From: Phycisphaerae bacterium
GTDB lineage: Bacteria; Planctomycetota; Phycisphaerae; UBA1845
Length of the DNA: 46,763 nt
Assembly (NCBI GenBank): GCA_013360585.1
Contig: JABWBH010000035.1
Span: forward strand, 1-46,763
Direction: 5' to 3'
Part shown: one piece after another, positions 22,715 through 31,626 of the stretch
Layout of the letters: each line of letters begins with the position of its first letter
Position numbering within the stretch: the stretch's first letter is position 1
The notes under the pieces: generated by a model
Database searches by the model: none
Told to the model about the DNA's origin: nothing
Seen by the model: only the letters and a program-made list of their open reading frames with translations
Program-made: the position numbers and the translations under genes

Positions 22715-24856
22715 TCACTCGCAATCCGTCGCCGAGCAGCGCCGCAAGCTGCGGCATTGAAGGATGCAGACGTCATGCGGACCCGCGTCCACGTTGCGCC
22801 ACTTCGCGCGCAGACGCCGACCGGGCGCCTCCACCAGGATCATCCGCAGGTCGTCGTCGTCCAGCGCGAAGGTGACGGGCGTTCCCGCGGGCTGGTGGAC
22901 CACGGCTGACGCCTTGATCACGCCGCGGCCGCGCCCGTTCCGACAAGTCGTGCGCACCTCGCCGATCCCCTCACACGGATCGTCGCCGTCGACGTACCCA
23001 TCGCAATCGGTGTCCACCCGGCGCTCCCACCATGGGAGTCGATCGGTGTCGAAATGGTACCCTTCTCCGCCAAAATACTGAAGCGCGTCGCGGGCTTCGT
23101 CATACGCCATCGCGTGATGGTAAGCGGGGACGGGCGCGCGCCCGAGAGCCTTCCACGTTTCCCCGTCCCACGCCCACAGATCATCCATATCCCGGCTGCT
23201 GCCGGTTCCGCCGTAGACGAGGGTGACGCCGCGCTTGCTGTCGTACGCCATCGCATGCCAGTACCGCGGCGGCGGGCCGGTTGTCGCGCGGAGCGTCCAG
23301 ACTTCGCCATCCCATTCCCAGGTGTCGCCGAGCGGGCCGTTCTCGTTCCCCCCAAACATCACCATGACGCCGCGGCGGGAGTCGAACGCCATTTCCGGCG
23401 CTCGGCGGCCAACCAGCGCCTCACCCACCACCTGTCGCCACGAGGAGCCGTCATAAAGCCACGTTTCGTCAATATGCGCCGTCGGTCCGAACCCCGACGG
23501 ACTTCCGAAGAGCACGATCTCCTCGCGCCACGAGTCGTAGGCCATCGCCGGGTTATTCCTGGGTCCCGGGTCTTGGGGCAGGTCTTCGACCCGAGTCCAG
23601 ACTCGGCCGTCCCACTCCCAGGTGCCGACATAGTTGTTGACGAGCGAACCGCTCCCGCCGTAAAGCACCGTCACGCCGCGACGACGATCAAACGCCATCG
23701 CATGATCCCGCAGCGCAGGCGGATCGGAATGCTCAGGGACCAGCCACCCGGCGCCCGCCCACTCCCACGTCGCCTGGCTGGCGATGAACCGGTTCTGACC
23801 GACGACGACCGTCCGCCCGCGAACCGAATCATACGCCATCGCGTGTTCAGTCATGACCGCCGGCCGCCCGTTAATCATGCTCCGCCATTGCTCCCCGTCC
23901 CAAAGCCAGGGGCGCTCCTCCCATGCCTCGCGCACATTTCCGCCAAAGAGCATGCAGACGCCGTGCGCCGCGTCGTAAACCATCGCCGTGTACTGCCGGC
24001 CGGGAGGCGACTCTTCCACGTTGCGCAAGGCCCACTCTTCGCCCTTCCATTCCCAGGTCTCGACGGCTCCCTGATTCGACGGAGATCCGACATTGACAAG
24101 CACGCGCCGCCGCTCGTCATACGCCAGCCCCGGGTTATTGCCGGTGTTCGGTCCGTCCGCCGCAAGCTGCACCCAGGAGTCGCCCTGCCATTCCCAAAGC
24201 CCGGAACGGAAGGCGTAAAACAGGATCGATTTCCGCACGCCCGATGGGGTCAGCGAAAACCCGCCCCACCGAGGCGGTCCGACCTCCGTCACCGGTTGCC
24301 AAGATTCACCGTCCCACGACCAGGTCACCCAGTTCGTCCTGTTGTCCTGCGATTGTCCCACAAGCAGCAGGCGCCTTGCGACCGCGTCGTAGGCAAGCTC
24401 GTAGGGCGGACGCATGTGCGGCGCTTCGACGTCCCGCTGCGTCCACGTGCGGCCGTCCCACTCCCACGTGTCGGCATGCTCCTGCCGTTCCGTCGTACCG
24501 CCAAACAACACCGTCTTTCGCCTCCCTGCATCGTAGGCCATCGCGGCTCCCTGCCGCGTGCTCGGCGACGGACCGCTGTACGCCACGGGTTGCCAGACCA
24601 CGCCGTTGGATTCCCACGTGTCGTTCAACCTGGCTCCGGGGTTGAAGTACCCGCCGAACAGCACGGTCACGCCGCGCGCCGAGTCGTACGCCATCGCGTG
24701 GTCCTCCCGCGTGAACACCGCTCGCGCCGACCACACCAGGCATTCGTCATTGGCGCGGACGACGGTCCCGAGCGCGGCGAAGGTCAGGACGGCGAGCACC
24801 GGCATCCGCCCTCTGCGATCCCGATCCGGCAAGTGAACTTGGTACGGTGCTTTCAT
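22715..24856 (-). CDS. Secreted double Kelch beta-propeller with C-terminal Cys domain
   Basis: The 713-residue product has a charged N-terminal region and a signal sequence (MPVLAVLTFAALGTVVRA, then N). About twelve Kelch-like repeats of the form HAMAYDSARGVTVLFGG, then DTWEWDG-x-x-W follow, enough for two six-bladed propellers. The last repeat runs into a calcium-type DTDCDGYVDGDDPC turn. Residues 628-713 form a domain with CEGIGEVRTTC, VTFALDDDD, GRRLRAKW, GPHDV and terminal cysteines. It aligns with the ends of the TSP3 protein and of the ADDF-type protein. It is probably a cell-surface binding or scaffold protein. ATG 24856 is preferred because an AGGAGG site lies 9 bases upstream; the frame extends to 25024. 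It is transcribed away from serS. Confidence 0.88.
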   Translation of the reverse strand: MKAPYQVHLPDRDRRGRMPVLAVLTFAALGTVVRANDECLVWSARAVFTREDHAMAYDSARGVTVLFGGYFNPGARLNDTWESNGVVWQPVAYSGPSPSTRQGAAMAYDAGRRKTVLFGGTTERQEHADTWEWDGRTWTQRDVEAPHMRPPYELAYDAVARRLLLVGQSQDNRTNWVTWSWDGESWQPVTEVGPPRWGGFSLTPSGVRKSILFYAFRSGLWEWQGDSWVQLAADGPNTGNNPGLAYDERRRVLVNVGSPSNQGAVETWEWKGEEWALRNVEESPPGRQYTAMVYDAAHGVCMLFGGNVREAWEERPWLWDGEQWRSMINGRPAVMTEHAMAYDSVRGRTVVVGQNRFIASQATWEWAGAGWLVPEHSDPPALRDHAMAFDRRRGVTVLYGGSGSLVNNYVGTWEWDGRVWTRVEDLPQDPGPRNNPAMAYDSWREEIVLFGSPSGFGPTAHIDETWLYDGSSWRQVVGEALVGRRAPEMAFDSRRGVMVMFGGNENGPLGDTWEWDGEVWTLRATTGPPPRYWHAMAYDSKRGVTLVYGGTGSSRDMDDLWAWDGETWKALGRAPVPAYHHAMAYDEARDALQYFGGEGYHFDTDRLPWWERRVDTDCDGYVDGDDPCEGIGEVRTTCRNGRGRGVIKASAVVHQPAGTPVTFALDDDDLRMILVEAPGRRLRAKWRNVDAGPHDVCILQCRSLRRCSATDCE

Positions 24857-25119
24857 CGTTCGTGGCCTCCTGGCGGTGACGCCGTTTTCCGGTCGGTCGT
24901 CCGTTCGACTCCGGAAACCGGCGGCCTCGATATCCCTACGCTCGGCAGGGGTGCAGGGTTCGCGCCGCCTATGATAACGCGCCGCTCGTGGCGATCGTAC
25001 CCGGAACCACCGGTTTTTATTCAAGGCGTATGCGGCGGGGATGCCCGTTACGGCTCCGCAGGCGGCGGAAACCGTCCCGTTTGCGTCGATCCGGGTGATC
25101 CGGTAATCCCTTCAGGGCT

Positions 25120-26454
25120 ATGCTGGATCCGAAATTCATACGTGAGAACCCGGAGCTGATCCGCCAGGCCGCGGCGGCGAAGCGCGTCGCCTGCGACGTG
25201 GATCGCCTGATCGCCGTGGACGCCCGCCGCCGCGAAATCCAGGTCGAACTCGACGGACTGCGCGGCAAGGTCCGCGAAGGCGGCGAATTGATGGGTTTGC
25301 TCCGCAATCCCAAATCTCCCGCCTACAAGCAGGCGCTATCCGCGGGCAAAACCGAGGCCGACATCAAAGCGTTCGCCGACCAGACGCAGGCGGAACTCAC
25401 CGGGCTGAAGCCGCGCATCAAGGCGCTTGAAGACGAGGAGCAGACGGTCGCGGCGGAGTTCGACCGCCTCATGCTCACCGTGCCGCAACCGGCGGACCCC
25501 GATGTTCCGCCGGGCAGGGACGACACCGAGAACGTCGAGATCAAGCGCGTCGGCGAGGTGCGACGGTTCGACTTCGAACCGAAGGACCACGTCACGCTCG
25601 GCACGGAGCTGGGCATTCTCGACATCGAGCGCGGCGTCAAGCTCGCCGGCAGCCGCAATTACATCCTCAAAGGAGACGGCTCGCTGCTGCATCAGGCCGT
25701 CCTCCGCCTCGCCCAGGACATGATGATCGCCCGCGGGTTCGTTCCGATGACGGTTCCCGTGCTGGTGCGCGAGGACGTGATGGTCGGGACGGGGTACTTC
25801 CCCGCGGGGCGCGACCAGGCGTACCTCTGCGAACGCGACGCGATGTCGCTCGTCGGAACGGCGGAAGTCCCGGTCACCGCCTATCACTCCGACGAAATCC
25901 TCGCCGAGGGCGACCTGCCGAAAAAGTACGTCGCGCAATCCACCTGCTTCCGGCGCGAGGCCGGCGCCGCGGGCAAAGACACGCACGGTTTGTACCGCAT
26001 TCACTTATTCGAGAAAGTCGAGCAGGTGGTGATCTGCCGCAACGACGTGGAGGAGTCCAAGCGCTGGCACCACGAAATCCTGAAGAATGCCGAAGACGTG
26101 CTGGCGGCGCTGAAGCTGCCCTACCGCGTGGTGAACGTCTGCACCGGCGACCTCGGACAGGGACAGGCGCAGAAGTTCGACGTCGAAACGTGGATGCCCT
26201 CGCGCGGCGGTTACGGCGAGACGCACTCGGCCTCGCGCTTCTACGAGTTCCAGGCGCGCCGCCTGAAGCTGCGCTATCGTGACGGCGCGAAGAAGAACCA
26301 CTACTGTCACACGCTTAACAACACGGTGATCGCCTCGCCGCGCATCCTGATCCCCATCCTGGAGCTTTATCAGAACGCGGACGGAACGGTGACGATCCCC
26401 GAAGCCCTGCGCCCGTACCTCGGCGACCGGGTGCGGATCGAGCGATCCGGCTGA
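25120..26454 (+). CDS. serS: Seryl-tRNA synthetase
   Basis: SerRS charges tRNA-Ser and also the selenocysteine tRNA where present. The 444-residue product has the family layout: an N-terminal two-helix coiled-coil arm that holds the tRNA (about residues 25-115, with many charged residues), then the class II catalytic core. Core motifs include TAEVPVTAYHSDEIL, motif 2 CFRREAGAAGKDTHGLYR at about residues 275-292, HLFEKVEQVVI, the EVETW-like KFDVETWMPS and motif 3 NNTVIASPRILIPILE, where the Arg is kept but the usual first Gly is replaced. A CAGGG sequence lies just ahead of ATG 25120. The gene ends convergently with the metallopeptidase, whose terminator lies in between. It is a housekeeping gene and marks the edge of the exported-protein island. 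Confidence 0.97.
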   Translation: MLDPKFIRENPELIRQAAAAKRVACDVDRLIAVDARRREIQVELDGLRGKVREGGELMGLLRNPKSPAYKQALSAGKTEADIKAFADQTQAELTGLKPRIKALEDEEQTVAAEFDRLMLTVPQPADPDVPPGRDDTENVEIKRVGEVRRFDFEPKDHVTLGTELGILDIERGVKLAGSRNYILKGDGSLLHQAVLRLAQDMMIARGFVPMTVPVLVREDVMVGTGYFPAGRDQAYLCERDAMSLVGTAEVPVTAYHSDEILAEGDLPKKYVAQSTCFRREAGAAGKDTHGLYRIHLFEKVEQVVICRNDVEESKRWHHEILKNAEDVLAALKLPYRVVNVCTGDLGQGQAQKFDVETWMPSRGGYGETHSASRFYEFQARRLKLRYRDGAKKNHYCHTLNNTVIASPRILIPILELYQNADGTVTIPEALRPYLGDRVRIERSG

Positions 26455-26547
26455 GTCGCCGGCCCTTTTACGGAGCCTCATCGGGCGGTCGCTGCACACC
26501 TCGTCGATCGTAGCCTTTTGAATGACAGGCGCTCGCGTCCCGCCCCG

Positions 26548-26572
26548 CAAAAAAGATCCGTCGATGGATCTT
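26548..26572 (-). terminator. Rho-independent terminator of the metallopeptidase gene
   Basis: Read on the minus strand, AAGATCC and GGATCTT form a perfect 7-bp stem around the loop ATCGAC, followed by six T (plus-strand A at 26549-26554). It lies 92 bases after the stop of the leftward M2-type peptidase gene. Confidence 0.85.
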
Positions 26573-26664
26573 GCCCGCCCGTTGAAGAACTCATGATCGG
26601 CCTTGGGGATGCCGGTTTTACCTGGTGACATTCGCGTCTCGGTTACGAAACCGCGTCACGGCGT

Positions 26665-28362
26665 TCAACGTACGAACTGCTCAGCAAAATACTTCGCGGT
26701 GAGCGGTTCGCCGGTGGCGCGTTTCGTCAGTTCGTTCCACGAGTAAAGGTTTCCGGGGCCGAAGACCTCCCGCCGGAGGTAGTCGCCGGCTTTCGTCTCA
26801 CCGAAAAAGCTGGTTTCGCCGGGCGACGCCTGCCCGAGGACGCGACGGGCGATCGTGTTGCGGACCTGGGCCGCGAAAAGGTCGCCCATCAGGTAGCTGT
26901 GATAGTAGACAGGCTCGGTGAGGATATGCACCTTCGCGGCGTAGTCGGGGCGGTCGGTGGATTCGGGCGGGTTCAGAAGCTGGTAGCGCTTCTTGAGACC
27001 CCACCAGAGCTTGCCGAGATCTTGATCCGGCTGGGTGTACAACCCGTGTTCGAACCGCACCATCACCTGGGTCCAGCGGGCGAACATGAGTTTCTCCATC
27101 CGAAGGGCGTCGGCCGCCGCCCGGCCCGCGGCCGCCGCTTCGTCCGCTTTGAGCTTGCGGACGCGGGCGAGGAAATCCGCGTTCTTGACGATCGCGCCGA
27201 ACATCATCGCGACGCCTTCGGTGGTGATGCTGTGCGAGGCCTCGCGCAGGGTGAAGGGAAGAGCGCGGTCAATGTACTTGTCGTAGACGGCGTGTCCGAT
27301 CTCGTGCATCGTGGTGTCGGCCCAGTACAGGTTGGGCTTGATGTTGCAGAGGACGCGGATGTCGCCTTCACGGTCGATGTCGGTGGCGAAAGCGTGCGGG
27401 CTTTTACCTTCCTTTTCGAGGAGGTCGCTGCGGGCGAAGATGTCCTCGCATTCGAAGCCGAGGCTCTGGTAATAATGCTTGGTGAGGGCGACGAGGTCCA
27501 CATCGCGGTAGACGGCGTCCAGATCCACGCCTTCGACTTCCGGCGCCTCCTGAAAGAAGAGGTCACCGAAATGCCACGGCCTCAGGTCGGATTCCGCGAC
27601 GCCGAATTTTTTCGCCCGCGCCGCGTCGATGCGGGCCTTGATTTCGGCGAAGGGCGCGGCGGTCAAGCGGTCCAGTTCATCAAAGAGGGCGAAGAAAGGC
27701 TCGGGCTCGATCTCCTGCGACGCGAGTTTGTACGCGTGAAAGTCCGGGTAGCCGAGCTGGCGGGCCAGTTCGTTGCGCAGGGCGACCAGTTCGCGCAGCT
27801 TTCCGTCGGCTTTGCGCCCGACCTGCATGTATCCCTTCCACGCCGCTTCCGCCTGCTTCGAGTCCGTCGTTTCGGCGAGGATCGCGCGGACTTCGTTCTC
27901 GGTGAGGAGCTTGCCGCCGACGTCGCTGCGGTGGGTGTTGAAGGTCTGCTCGATGTCCGACTGAAGATCGACGATGCGGTTTTGCAGGTCCGGATCGGCG
28001 TGGGCGGCCAGGAGGTGAAGGCGCATGACTTCAAGCTGCCGGCGTTCCACGGGGTCGGTCACGGCGCCGCTCTTGAGGATCGCGTTGACCCGATCCGCGA
28101 GGTACGTGTCGCTGTGCAGGGCGACGAGCGCCTTGTCGGCTTTTTTTTTGCGGTCGAAGGCTTCGTTGGAACCGGTGGTGCTGGCCTCCCACCAGGCGCG
28201 GTTGGCCTCGATCAGCACCGGCTGATACCGAGTGGTGTACGCTTTGATCAAAACCTTGGCCTCCTGCTCCGGGGGCATCGCGGGCTTCTCCGTCTGCGCC
28301 GCCGCGCCGTGAAATGAACTCGTCAGAATCACCACCGCAAGCGTTGTCCTCAGCATCTTCAT
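26665..28362 (-). CDS. Exported M2-type zinc metallopeptidase
   Basis: The 565-residue product has a signal peptide (cleavage likely after AAA-Q) and the zinc-binding HEIGH motif with H353, E354 and H357 in DTTMHEIGHAVYD. A likely third ligand is E382 in SITTEGVAMMFG, about 25 residues later, the spacing seen in angiotensin-converting-enzyme-like peptidases. The C-terminal PVYYHSYLMGDLFAAQ is also typical of the M2/M3-like families. It probably acts as a secreted or periplasmic dipeptidyl carboxypeptidase. A run of nine A in the coding strand (28141-28149, giving KKK) is a possible slippage site. ATG 28362 follows a GAGGACAGGG purine-rich stretch; ATG 28356 is an alternative. The gene is divergent from the phosphoesterase and has its own terminator. 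Confidence 0.92.
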   Translation of the reverse strand: MKMLRTTLAVVILTSSFHGAAAQTEKPAMPPEQEAKVLIKAYTTRYQPVLIEANRAWWEASTTGSNEAFDRKKKADKALVALHSDTYLADRVNAILKSGAVTDPVERRQLEVMRLHLLAAHADPDLQNRIVDLQSDIEQTFNTHRSDVGGKLLTENEVRAILAETTDSKQAEAAWKGYMQVGRKADGKLRELVALRNELARQLGYPDFHAYKLASQEIEPEPFFALFDELDRLTAAPFAEIKARIDAARAKKFGVAESDLRPWHFGDLFFQEAPEVEGVDLDAVYRDVDLVALTKHYYQSLGFECEDIFARSDLLEKEGKSPHAFATDIDREGDIRVLCNIKPNLYWADTTMHEIGHAVYDKYIDRALPFTLREASHSITTEGVAMMFGAIVKNADFLARVRKLKADEAAAAGRAAADALRMEKLMFARWTQVMVRFEHGLYTQPDQDLGKLWWGLKKRYQLLNPPESTDRPDYAAKVHILTEPVYYHSYLMGDLFAAQVRNTIARRVLGQASPGETSFFGETKAGDYLRREVFGPGNLYSWNELTKRATGEPLTAKYFAEQFVR

Positions 28363-28672
28363 GCACCCTGTCCTCAGAACCCGGCATAAGCGACGCCGGA
28401 AGACGCCGATGCGCTCCCGGACCGCGACGTTAGATTACGCCGACGCCACGTTGCCGGGAAGCGGCTGCGCGAGCGGCGCTTCCGCAGCGCTCAGGTTGCG
28501 CGAATTCACGAGGTCTTCTTAATGCGATCGCAAGACACGCGGCTGCTGGTGAATTAGACTGCGCGGGGGTGAAGCCCCGGGCCGGCGGAACCTCAGTCGC
28601 TGGGGAGACGGGGAGCGGGCCATCATCGGCGGAGGATCGCGTGGAGCGGGCAATCATCGGCGGAGGATCGCG
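28363..28672. other. Divergent spacer between peptidase and phosphoesterase
   Basis: No gene is visible in these 310 bases. They include a short hairpin-forming GGGGTGAAGCCCC at about 28566-28578 and AT-rich patches at about 28515-28525 and 28550-28560 that could belong to promoters. At the right end lies the 31-bp direct repeat described separately. Confidence 0.35.
28612..28672 (+). repeat. Duplicated 31-bp unit carrying the ribosome-binding site
   Basis: The unit GGAGCGGGC[C/A]ATCATCGG, then CGGAGGATCGCG occurs at 28612-28641 and again at 28643-28672, with one difference. Each copy carries a GGAGG Shine-Dalgarno sequence, but only the second is at the right distance (about 6 bases) from ATG 28673. 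Confidence 0.85.
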
Positions 28673-30292
28673 ATGTTGAGCAGGAGGATCGGGCGGGCGT
28701 GGGGAGGTCGAGCGGTGGCGGCGATGGCGATCGGGGGGTGCGTCGTTGCTGCCGCAGGACATGAGGGGCACGATGAGCCGCGCCCGGCACAAGCCGCAGC
28801 GGCGCCCACCGGGCAGGTGAGGGGGATCGTGTTCGAAGACCTCAACCGGAACGGCAAGCGCGACGAGGGCGAGCCGGGTATTCCCGCAGTGCGCGTCAGC
28901 AACGGGCTGGACCTCGTGTATACGCGGTCGGACGGAGCGTACGAGCTTCCGGTCGGGGAAGACACGATCCTTTTTGTCGTGAAGCCGGCGGACTGGATGA
29001 CCCCGGTGGACGAGCACAAGCTGCCGAAGTTCCACTACATTCACAAGCCCGCCGGTTCTCCGCCGCTGAAATACGCGGGCGTGGCGCCCACGGGGCCTCT
29101 GCCTGCATCCGTGGATTTTCCACTCCACCGTCGCCCGGAAGCGTCGAAGTTTCAGGCGTTGATCTTCGGCGACACCCAGCCGCGCAATCAGCGCGAGATT
29201 GATTACATGGCGCACGACGTGATCGAACCGCTGATCGGATCGCCGGCGCTGCTGGGCGTCACGCTGGGGGATATCGTCTTCGATGATCTTTCGCTTTTCG
29301 GAAGTCTGAACGCCACGGTCGGGAAGATCGGCATCCCGTGGTACAACGTGCTGGGCAATCATGACATGAACTTCGACGCGGCGGACGACCGGCACTCGGA
29401 TGAGACGTTCGAGCGCGTTTACGGACCGCCGTATTACTCGTTCGACGTGGGCCGGGTTCACTTCGTCGCGCTGGACAACGTGGTCTGGATCGCGAAGACG
29501 GGGGACCAGGACGCACATTACGTCAGCGGGCTGGGCGAACGCCAGATGCAGTGGCTGGTGAACGACCTGAAGCTGGTGACGCCGGAGCATCTCGTCGTGC
29601 TGATGATGCACATTCCGCTGCGGGAGACGAAGGAGACCGCGGCGATCTTCGCGGAGCTGGCGCGCTTTCCTTACACCCTGTCGCTGTCGGCGCATGCGCA
29701 TTTTCAGGAGCACGTGTTCTTCACCGACAAGGAGGGGTGGACGCGCGCCGAGCCGCATCATCACGTCATCTGCGCGACGGTCTGCGGAAGCTGGTGGGGA
29801 GGCTTGAAGGACGAGAACGGCATTCCGCACGCGACAATGTCCGACGGCGCCCCCAACGGGCACAACCTCATCACGTTTGACGCCGCGCAATACACGATCG
29901 AGTTCCGCGCGGCGCGCCGCCCAGCCGATCATCAGATGAGCATCCACGCCCCCGAGGTGATCGCCGCCGCGGACGCGGGCAAGACGCTCGTGACGGCCAA
30001 CGTTTTCGCGGGCAATGAGAAAACGCGCGTGCAGATGCGCGTCGGCGACGGGGCCTGGGCGGACATGACGCCGACGACCGCGATGGACCCGACGTTCGTC
30101 GAGGCGGTCGCGGCCGAGGCGAAGATCCAGCCGCCGCCGGAGAACAAGCTGCCGAAGCCGACGCGCACGCCGCATCTGTGGACGGCGACGTTGCCGAGCG
30201 CTCCTTCAAAAGGGACGCACGTCATCGAGGTTCGCGCGACGGACATGTTCGGCCTGACGCATACCGGGCGGCGGGTCATCCGGGTGGAGTAA
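28673..30292 (+). CDS. Secreted calcineurin-like phosphoesterase with N-terminal SdrD-like domain
   Basis: The 539-residue product starts with a signal peptide, then a beta domain (about 48-145) with GIVFEDLNRNGKRDEGEPGI and SDGAYELPV, the SdrD B-like form common in exported metallophosphatases. The metallophosphoesterase domain (about 155-400) has IFGDTQPRN (GDT for the usual GDxH), TLGDIVFDD, VLGNHDMNF, LMMHIPL and SAHAHFQEH (AHAH for the usual GHxH). The last 130 residues are another beta domain with THVIEVRATD. It is probably an extracytoplasmic phosphodiesterase or phosphatase. The start is right after the duplicated GGAGG region. It ends 27 bases from the end of the converging zinc-ribbon gene. 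Confidence 0.9.
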   Translation: MLSRRIGRAWGGRAVAAMAIGGCVVAAAGHEGHDEPRPAQAAAAPTGQVRGIVFEDLNRNGKRDEGEPGIPAVRVSNGLDLVYTRSDGAYELPVGEDTILFVVKPADWMTPVDEHKLPKFHYIHKPAGSPPLKYAGVAPTGPLPASVDFPLHRRPEASKFQALIFGDTQPRNQREIDYMAHDVIEPLIGSPALLGVTLGDIVFDDLSLFGSLNATVGKIGIPWYNVLGNHDMNFDAADDRHSDETFERVYGPPYYSFDVGRVHFVALDNVVWIAKTGDQDAHYVSGLGERQMQWLVNDLKLVTPEHLVVLMMHIPLRETKETAAIFAELARFPYTLSLSAHAHFQEHVFFTDKEGWTRAEPHHHVICATVCGSWWGGLKDENGIPHATMSDGAPNGHNLITFDAAQYTIEFRAARRPADHQMSIHAPEVIAAADAGKTLVTANVFAGNEKTRVQMRVGDGAWADMTPTTAMDPTFVEAVAAEAKIQPPPENKLPKPTRTPHLWTATLPSAPSKGTHVIEVRATDMFGLTHTGRRVIRVE

Positions 30293-30319
30293 TCTCGGCG
30301 AGATGTTCCTGCGCGGATC

Positions 30320-31444
30320 CTAAGGCGGTGGCGCGCGATCCGGAGACGCGGAGTCAATTTCGTCGAGAGGTTCGGGTTCGGCGTTTCCAGCCGAGGGAGC
30401 CGGCGTGACCGGTTTTTCAGAGGTTAGAACGTCGGTTCCCGTGTCGGGTAACGTCATCGGCGTGGTGGCGTCGCCGGACGGAGCGTCGCTCGGAGGGGCC
30501 ATGTCCGCGGCGGCAGCAGGCAAAGTCGCGGGTTCCGTTGTGCGACGATCGGAGCGGGAGCGGATCACCCCGAGGAAAACCGCCGCTACCAGAATGAGCA
30601 TCGCGACGATGACCCAGGTCACACGCACGCCGGCGATCCGCGCGGGTTCATCCACCGGGTCCGCTCCGGCCAGCGCCTGACTCTCCTCGAGCACGGCGGT
30701 CAGGGCACGAAGTTCCTCGGTGATCATCTCCGGCGTCACGCCGCGCATCGGCGCGTCCGGCGGAAAGAACGCGGGAGACTCCCGTCGGCGCACCTGAGGC
30801 GAGCGATCGACGAGATGCGCGGAGACGGCCGCGTCAGCCGAGGTCCGCCCGCCCGCGCGGCGGGCCGCACCGTCCGGAGGCAGATGTTGCGAGCGGAGGA
30901 TCGCGGAGTCGGTCAGCGCTGCGGCCTGCGGAGCACCGTCCAGGTGCGACAGGCACGCCGGGCAGTAAGCGTCCGTCGGCTGCACCGGTTCGGAGCAGCT
31001 CCAGCACATGCCCAGGTGCTTCGAGAGCCCCGGGGTCTCGCCGGCGAAGCGCCACTGAAAATCCGTCGTGGGACCGCGGACGATCGACGTGGCGGTGATG
31101 ACGCCCTTGCGCACCTGCCGCAGCAGGCGTTCGAAGGAAATGCCGGGGAAGGGGCGGACGTGTTCGTAAACGATCCAGGGTCCGGCTGCCTCCTTCATCT
31201 TCGCCCGCATCGACGGGGACAGTTCCTGCCCGCAGTGGTGGCACTCCTCCGCGCCGCGCGGAACGAGCAATCCGCAGGAGACGCAGGGTTCACACTGGCC
31301 GTGCCAGACTCCGGCGCCTGACGGGCTGAGCGGACCCAGCCCCTCGCGCGCGGCGACTTCGAGGGGATGATCGCCGGGCGGCATCTCGCCGTTGCCGCCG
31401 AAGACGCCGGTATGAGCTCCTTCAATATTTGCTTTGCCGGTCAT
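30320..31444 (-). CDS. Zinc-ribbon/GYF-like protein with one membrane segment
   Basis: The 374-residue product has two CxxC pairs near residues 55-72 (CVSCGLL and CHHCGQE), then a GYF-like segment (ISFERLLRQVRKGVITATSI, RGPTTDFQWRFAGETPGLS) typical of proteins that read a short polypeptide motif. A second zinc ribbon follows (CWSCSEP and YCPACLSHL). A single membrane segment lies at about residues 275-295 (VTWVIVAMLILVAAVFLGVI), followed by a Ser/Thr/Pro-rich tail of about 75 residues. The soluble zinc-ribbon part is thus probably cytoplasmic and the tail external. The function is unknown. It lies between converging and divergent neighbours and looks like a one-gene unit. Confidence 0.75.
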   Translation of the reverse strand: MTGKANIEGAHTGVFGGNGEMPPGDHPLEVAAREGLGPLSPSGAGVWHGQCEPCVSCGLLVPRGAEECHHCGQELSPSMRAKMKEAAGPWIVYEHVRPFPGISFERLLRQVRKGVITATSIVRGPTTDFQWRFAGETPGLSKHLGMCWSCSEPVQPTDAYCPACLSHLDGAPQAAALTDSAILRSQHLPPDGAARRAGGRTSADAAVSAHLVDRSPQVRRRESPAFFPPDAPMRGVTPEMITEELRALTAVLEESQALAGADPVDEPARIAGVRVTWVIVAMLILVAAVFLGVIRSRSDRRTTEPATLPAAAADMAPPSDAPSGDATTPMTLPDTGTDVLTSEKPVTPAPSAGNAEPEPLDEIDSASPDRAPPP

Positions 31445-31626
31445 GCGCCGCGGATCCCGTCACGGGGGAGGCGCGTCGTTACTCTCCGAACGACCCGCGT
31501 CGGCCCGCCGAATCTTCCGGGCGATTCTAGGCACGCGACACAACCGAAACAACGCACCGGCTGGCAGCGATCCGACCCCGACCCCGGCTGTCCGGTCCGG
31601 GCGGTCTCGATTATCCTGCCCGCCTC

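Noticed and set aside
24773-24856. Tat signal peptide on the Kelch protein
   Set aside because: The DRRGRM stretch contains two arginines but lacks the rest of the S-R-R-x-F-L-K consensus, so a Sec signal is more likely.
28430-30175. 581-codon minus-strand open frame
   Set aside because: It is antisense to the phosphoesterase, whose catalytic motifs are on the plus strand; its composition is Arg/Asp/His-rich.
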